NCBI GenBank assembly: GCA_020025425.1
Contig: JAHHSD010000063.1
Location: 1-8,177, forward strand
Length of the DNA: 8,177 bases
DNA from: Oscillospiraceae bacterium
GTDB lineage: Bacteria > Bacillota > Clostridia > Oscillospirales > Oscillospiraceae
Direction: 5' to 3'
The translations under genes and the position numbers were made by a program. The notes below the pieces were generated by a model, which was given only the letters and a program-made list of their open reading frames with translations, had not been told where the DNA came from and did not search any database. Position 1 is the stretch's first letter. The number at the start of each line of letters is the position of its first letter. This document shows positions 5,907 to 8,177 of the stretch, piece after piece.

Positions 5907-6875
5907 TCAATAGGGCAGTGTGTACTGGTCAATTACCCAGCGGCCGTCCTCTTTGATCACAACACACTCGCAGATCTCGCTCTCATTCTGATAGAGGCCA
6001 GTGGCATTCTCCTCTTCATCCATCTCGTAGAAGTAGGGGATCTGCTTGAAGGTCATCTTATCAGCGCCGATCTCAACAGGTGCATAAACGACAAAGGCAT
6101 AACCTTCTTTCTTGGGGCTGAGGTCTGAGGGGGCATAGTAGGCCCCATCTTTTTCCTTCAGAACCTTCATAGCTTCCTCAAGGACGGCATCTGCTTTTTT
6201 CGCGCTGAAGGTCTCACCATAAGATGCTCGCAGTTCCTCGGGATTGGTGCGGCCCTCCTCATCGATCCGACCATACTCAACACCAGTAGCTTCATCCTCA
6301 AAGGTGTCCTCATAGTCGGTGAACATCCAATCGTGATAGATCTGATCCAGGTTCTTTTCTGCGTCACCAATCAGCTGGGTCTCCTCGATTGGCAGTTTGT
6401 TGACGAGGAGCATACCTCCGTTTTCAGCCGCGGCATAGCAGCTGCTGCCACGGTCGATGAAGAAGGAAAAGACCGGCTCCCCCCCAATGATCATATCCAC
6501 CTGAGCAAACGTGCCGAGTGGGAGTTCAGTGGAGCCCTTATACTCATACTCTACGCCATTGCAACGCTCGGGCTTTCCTGTGGCGGAACTCATGGCGTAG
6601 GTTTCTTCCAGCACCGGCTCAATTATCGGCTCTTTATCCTCAGATGGCATCTTGTCGAAGTAAATTTCATTGTCCGCTGTGACGGTAGGCAGAGTATCCG
6701 TGCCCTTCACAACTACGTAATTCTGACCGGAGGGAGTCTGAGCCTGACTTCCGGAATGGCTGCCGGAATGACTGCCGGAAGCATCTGCGGAGCCGGATGC
6801 CTCTCCCTGCTTGCCGCAGGCTGCAAGGCTGAGCGTCATGGCCAGCGCTAACACAACTGATAATGTTTTTTTCAT
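5907..6875 (-). CDS. Putative secreted lipoprotein, function unknown
   Basis: A 322-residue protein starting MKKTLSVVLALAMTLSLAACG, a classic lipoprotein signal with lipobox LAAC and lipid-anchor cysteine C20, so it should sit on the outer face of the membrane. A Ser/Gly/His linker with three SGSH/SGSQ units (residues 33-44) follows, then an acidic extracellular domain of about 270 residues. The C-terminus, CVVIKEDGRWVIDQYTLPY, resembles the last strand of NTF2-like or other small clostridial lipoprotein domains, where a conserved GxWxID/GKWLI motif is common; this is only a resemblance. Other cysteines are C105, C146, C302 and C304. The gene appears less GC-rich than its neighbours. The ATG at 6875 has AGAGAGG upstream. 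Monocistronic, with its own promoter and terminator. I do not recognise a specific family, ligand or partner. Confidence 0.88.
   Translation of the reverse strand: MKKTLSVVLALAMTLSLAACGKQGEASGSADASGSHSGSHSGSQAQTPSGQNYVVVKGTDTLPTVTADNEIYFDKMPSEDKEPIIEPVLEETYAMSSATGKPERCNGVEYEYKGSTELPLGTFAQVDMIIGGEPVFSFFIDRGSSCYAAAENGGMLLVNKLPIEETQLIGDAEKNLDQIYHDWMFTDYEDTFEDEATGVEYGRIDEEGRTNPEELRASYGETFSAKKADAVLEEAMKVLKEKDGAYYAPSDLSPKKEGYAFVVYAPVEIGADKMTFKQIPYFYEMDEEENATGLYQNESEICECVVIKEDGRWVIDQYTLPY
6744..6779 (-). repeat. Three 12-bp tandem units encoding SGSH/SGSH/SGSQ in the lipoprotein linker
   Basis: Three in-frame 12-nt units, differing by a few bases, encode Ser-Gly-Ser-His twice and then Ser-Gly-Ser-Gln directly after the lipid-anchored N-terminus. 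The unit keeps the reading frame, so copy number could vary without breaking the gene, changing only the reach of the tether. Confidence 0.85.
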
Positions 6876-6929
6876 TATGATCCTCTCTTTTCTAGTTTAG
6901 TTTGAGGTACATTACCGCTTGGTTTTTTT

Positions 6930-6957
6930 ATTGTATCACATTTAAAAGAAATTTCAA
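6930..6957 (-). promoter_or_regulatory. Promoter of the lipoprotein gene, extended -10
   Basis: On the minus strand TTGAAA (6957-6952), a 16-bp spacer and TACAAT (6935-6930) are preceded directly by TGA, giving an extended -10 element. The predicted leader is about 48 nt and starts within a run of As. Two inverted repeats overlap or flank this promoter and are listed separately. Confidence 0.72.
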
Positions 6958-6962
6958 TGTGA
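6936..6962. promoter_or_regulatory. Inverted repeat overlapping the lipoprotein promoter, possible operator
   Basis: TCACATT (6936-6942) and AATGTGA (6956-6962) are perfect 7-bp inverted arms separated by 13 bp, covering the promoter spacer and -35 box. The placement would suit a repressor, but no regulator gene is adjacent and the AT-rich context makes chance possible. Confidence 0.35.
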
Positions 6963-6967
6963 TATTC

Positions 6968-6980
6968 GTGCGATCCGCAC
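6968..6980. promoter_or_regulatory. Short palindrome just upstream of the lipoprotein -35 box
   Basis: GTGCG-ATC-CGCAC is a perfect 5-bp inverted repeat with a 3-bp centre, about 11 bp upstream of the -35 box. It could be an activator or repressor half-site pair; there is no independent support. Confidence 0.3.
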
Positions 6981-7041
6981 ACAATCATGCCTCAATTATT
7001 GGGAGAATGCCTAATTTTGATGCACGGGCATATAGCAAAAA

Positions 7042-7069
7042 GGGCAGCTGTGCCCCGGCACAGCCGCCC
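7042..7069 (-). terminator. Intrinsic terminator of the exporter gene
   Basis: A GC-rich hairpin pairs GGGC with GCCC and GCTGTG with CACAGC, with one mismatch between the two helices. It lies about 24 bp after the stop at 7094. On the minus strand the stem is followed by CTTTTTGC, giving a five-T tract. Confidence 0.85.
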
Positions 7070-7093
7070 CTTCCTGAAATCAGGTTTTCTGGT

Positions 7094-8032
7094 TCAATTC
7101 CGTTTTTTTCTTTCGCAGCGGCCCCGCTCTGCCAGCTGCTCCTTCAGCTCTTTTCTCAGGCGGAGCACCTGGGACACATGGTAGTTGGTAACAATGTCCT
7201 CTCTGCTCTCCGGGCGCTTGGGGCCCTCCGGTGACACTTTAGCGCCCAAGCTGCGCAGCACCTGCCTGTTCTGTTCGTCCAGTAAGCCCAGGTGGTCCAT
7301 ATTGCTCAGGGCAATCAGCTCTGCCAGCAGCTCCTGAGTGGTGTCCTCACAGGTTTTTAGCTGCTGGAGCACATGCTTCTGGCGCTTTCTCCGGAGCAGG
7401 CGCTGCTCCGAGAACAGGGCCAGCTGACGCTCCAGCGTGTCCACCTTTTTCCCGATCGCCTTTGTCTCCGGAAAATGCTCATCCCCATCGAACATGTCCT
7501 CTAAAAACAGGATCAGATCCGAGTCAAGGCCCGCCATGGTGCTGCGGATGGTCCGGCTGGTGTCGTAGGGGAAGATCAGGGTATTGACCAGCATGCCCAC
7601 ACCCAGGCCGATGGCCGTGTCCCAGAGCCGTCCAATGGAGTAGGTCAGTGCCTCGATCTCCGGATTGAGGCAGATGTTGACCAAAACCAGGCAGGGGAGA
7701 ACGGGGACCAGCTTCAGCTGAAAGTATTGATACGCCGATAAAATGAAAATGACGCCCACTCCCACTACGATCATGGTGGGGATATTCAATGACAGCATAC
7801 AGACAGCCAGCAGCACACCCACGACCACGCCGCAGATCTGCGTCAGACAGGCCTCCAGAGACGCCTTGAACGTGGGGGCGACGGCGGAAATCGCTCCAAT
7901 GGTCGCAAAGACAACTTTGGCAGGGCTGGCTCCATAGTGCTCGATGATCATAAGCGCCAGCGATACAGACAGCGCCGTTTTCACTGTGCGCATCCCAATG
8001 GGAATTCTGCCTTTCCACCTTGGTTGTGTCAT
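7094..8032 (-). CDS. Aromatic acid exporter family (ArAE_1/FUSC-like) membrane protein
   Basis: A 312-residue protein with a hydrophobic N-terminal half and a charged C-terminal half, the arrangement of the ArAE_1-type proteins of Gram-positive bacteria. About five or six membrane segments fall between residues 16 and 155, for example 38-56, 65-83, 86-101, 107-121 and 139-154. The family-like GMRTVKTALSVSLAL (13-27) opens the first segment and GRLWDTAIGLGVGMLVN (134-150) forms the last. From about 160 on it is cytosolic, helical and rich in Lys/Arg and Glu, ending CERKKRN. Relatives are annotated as aromatic acid exporters, but substrates are mostly untested. The ATG at 8032 follows an in-frame stop directly and has a modest GGTGA site, so an internal start at M14 is the only other option. 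Monocistronic between two terminators. Confidence 0.87.
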   Translation of the reverse strand: MTQPRWKGRIPIGMRTVKTALSVSLALMIIEHYGASPAKVVFATIGAISAVAPTFKASLEACLTQICGVVVGVLLAVCMLSLNIPTMIVVGVGVIFILSAYQYFQLKLVPVLPCLVLVNICLNPEIEALTYSIGRLWDTAIGLGVGMLVNTLIFPYDTSRTIRSTMAGLDSDLILFLEDMFDGDEHFPETKAIGKKVDTLERQLALFSEQRLLRRKRQKHVLQQLKTCEDTTQELLAELIALSNMDHLGLLDEQNRQVLRSLGAKVSPEGPKRPESREDIVTNYHVSQVLRLRKELKEQLAERGRCERKKRN

Positions 8033-8082
8033 TTAATTCACCGTATTCTTTCTCAAATAAACTGACTTTAGTTTGGGATTTT

Positions 8083-8111
8083 ATTATAATATAAAAAGAA
8101 GGAACAGACAA
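8083..8111 (-). promoter_or_regulatory. Promoter of the exporter gene, overlapping the upstream terminator
   Basis: On the minus strand a perfect TATAAT (8088-8083) lies 17 bp downstream of TTGTCT (8111-8106, four of six matches). The -35 box occupies the loop and closing base pair of the terminator hairpin, and the hairpin's 3' arm plus its T-tract form the spacer. Transcription should start near 8076, leaving a leader of about 44 nt. Confidence 0.65.
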
Positions 8112-8125
8112 GCTGTTCCTTCTTT
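8095..8125 (-). terminator. Intrinsic terminator of the gene entering from the right edge
   Basis: A perfect 13-bp stem (8095-8107 with 8113-8125) with a 5-nt ACAAG loop is followed on the minus strand by a T-tract (TTTTTATATT). It implies a minus-strand transcript ending here, from a gene lying mostly beyond the window. The plus-strand side has only three Ts. Confidence 0.85.
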
Positions 8126-8134
8126 GTGTTGGCG

Positions 8135-8177
<43 letters not shown>

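Noticed and set aside
6936..6962. CRP-type binding site at the lipoprotein promoter
   Set aside because: The CRP consensus is TGTGA-N6-TCACA; here the arms are in the reverse orientation with a 13-bp gap, so it is kept only as a generic inverted repeat.
7524..8111. Minus-strand open frame of 195 codons overlapping the exporter
   Set aside because: It overlaps the exporter in another frame, crosses the exporter promoter and start region, and shows no membrane-segment pattern or family motif.

Overview
The window looks like chromosomal DNA of a GC-rich, gut-type clostridium (Bacillota). An Oscillospiraceae-like lineage such as the Flavonifractor/Lawsonibacter group is my best guess. Supporting signs are strong AGGAGG-type ribosome binding sites, sigma-A-like promoters, a PyrK-dependent (class 1B) dihydroorotate dehydrogenase, a long type-2 PyrF, an anaerobe-type flavin reductase-rubredoxin fusion and a small lipoprotein. 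The assignment rests on protein flavour only.

Left part (1-3363): a minus-strand pyrimidine operon read right to left, pyrC-pyrF-pyrK-pyrD. The junctions are tight (35 bp, 13 bp, then an 8-bp overlap) and pyrD runs off the left edge. One good promoter lies just upstream of pyrC. PyrC makes dihydroorotate, PyrD with PyrK oxidises it to orotate using NAD+, and PyrF carries out the last step of UMP synthesis. The carbamoyl-phosphate synthase, pyrB and pyrE genes are not in the window.

Middle (3442-5182): a divergent 55-residue glycine-zipper membrane microprotein on the plus strand converges on sfsA (minus) across a shared bidirectional terminator. Upstream of sfsA, and probably driving it in part, is a flavin reductase-rubredoxin fusion resembling clostridial high-molecular-weight rubredoxin, with its own promoter. 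A hairpin separates the two genes.

Right part (5125-8177): a DUF1643-family gene (plus) converges on a secreted lipoprotein gene (minus) across another bidirectional terminator. Next comes an aromatic-acid-exporter-family membrane protein (minus), whose promoter -35 box lies in the loop of the preceding gene's terminator. The extreme right edge probably holds the last codons of another minus-strand gene.

This is mostly ordinary core chromosome. I saw no mobile element, CRISPR array, tRNA or rRNA, and no gene-free stretch over 300 bp. The most promising leads are a uracil-DNA-glycosylase-like motif order in the DUF1643 protein, the glycine-zipper microprotein, and the terminator/promoter overlap before the exporter. 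I see no convincing new multi-gene system.
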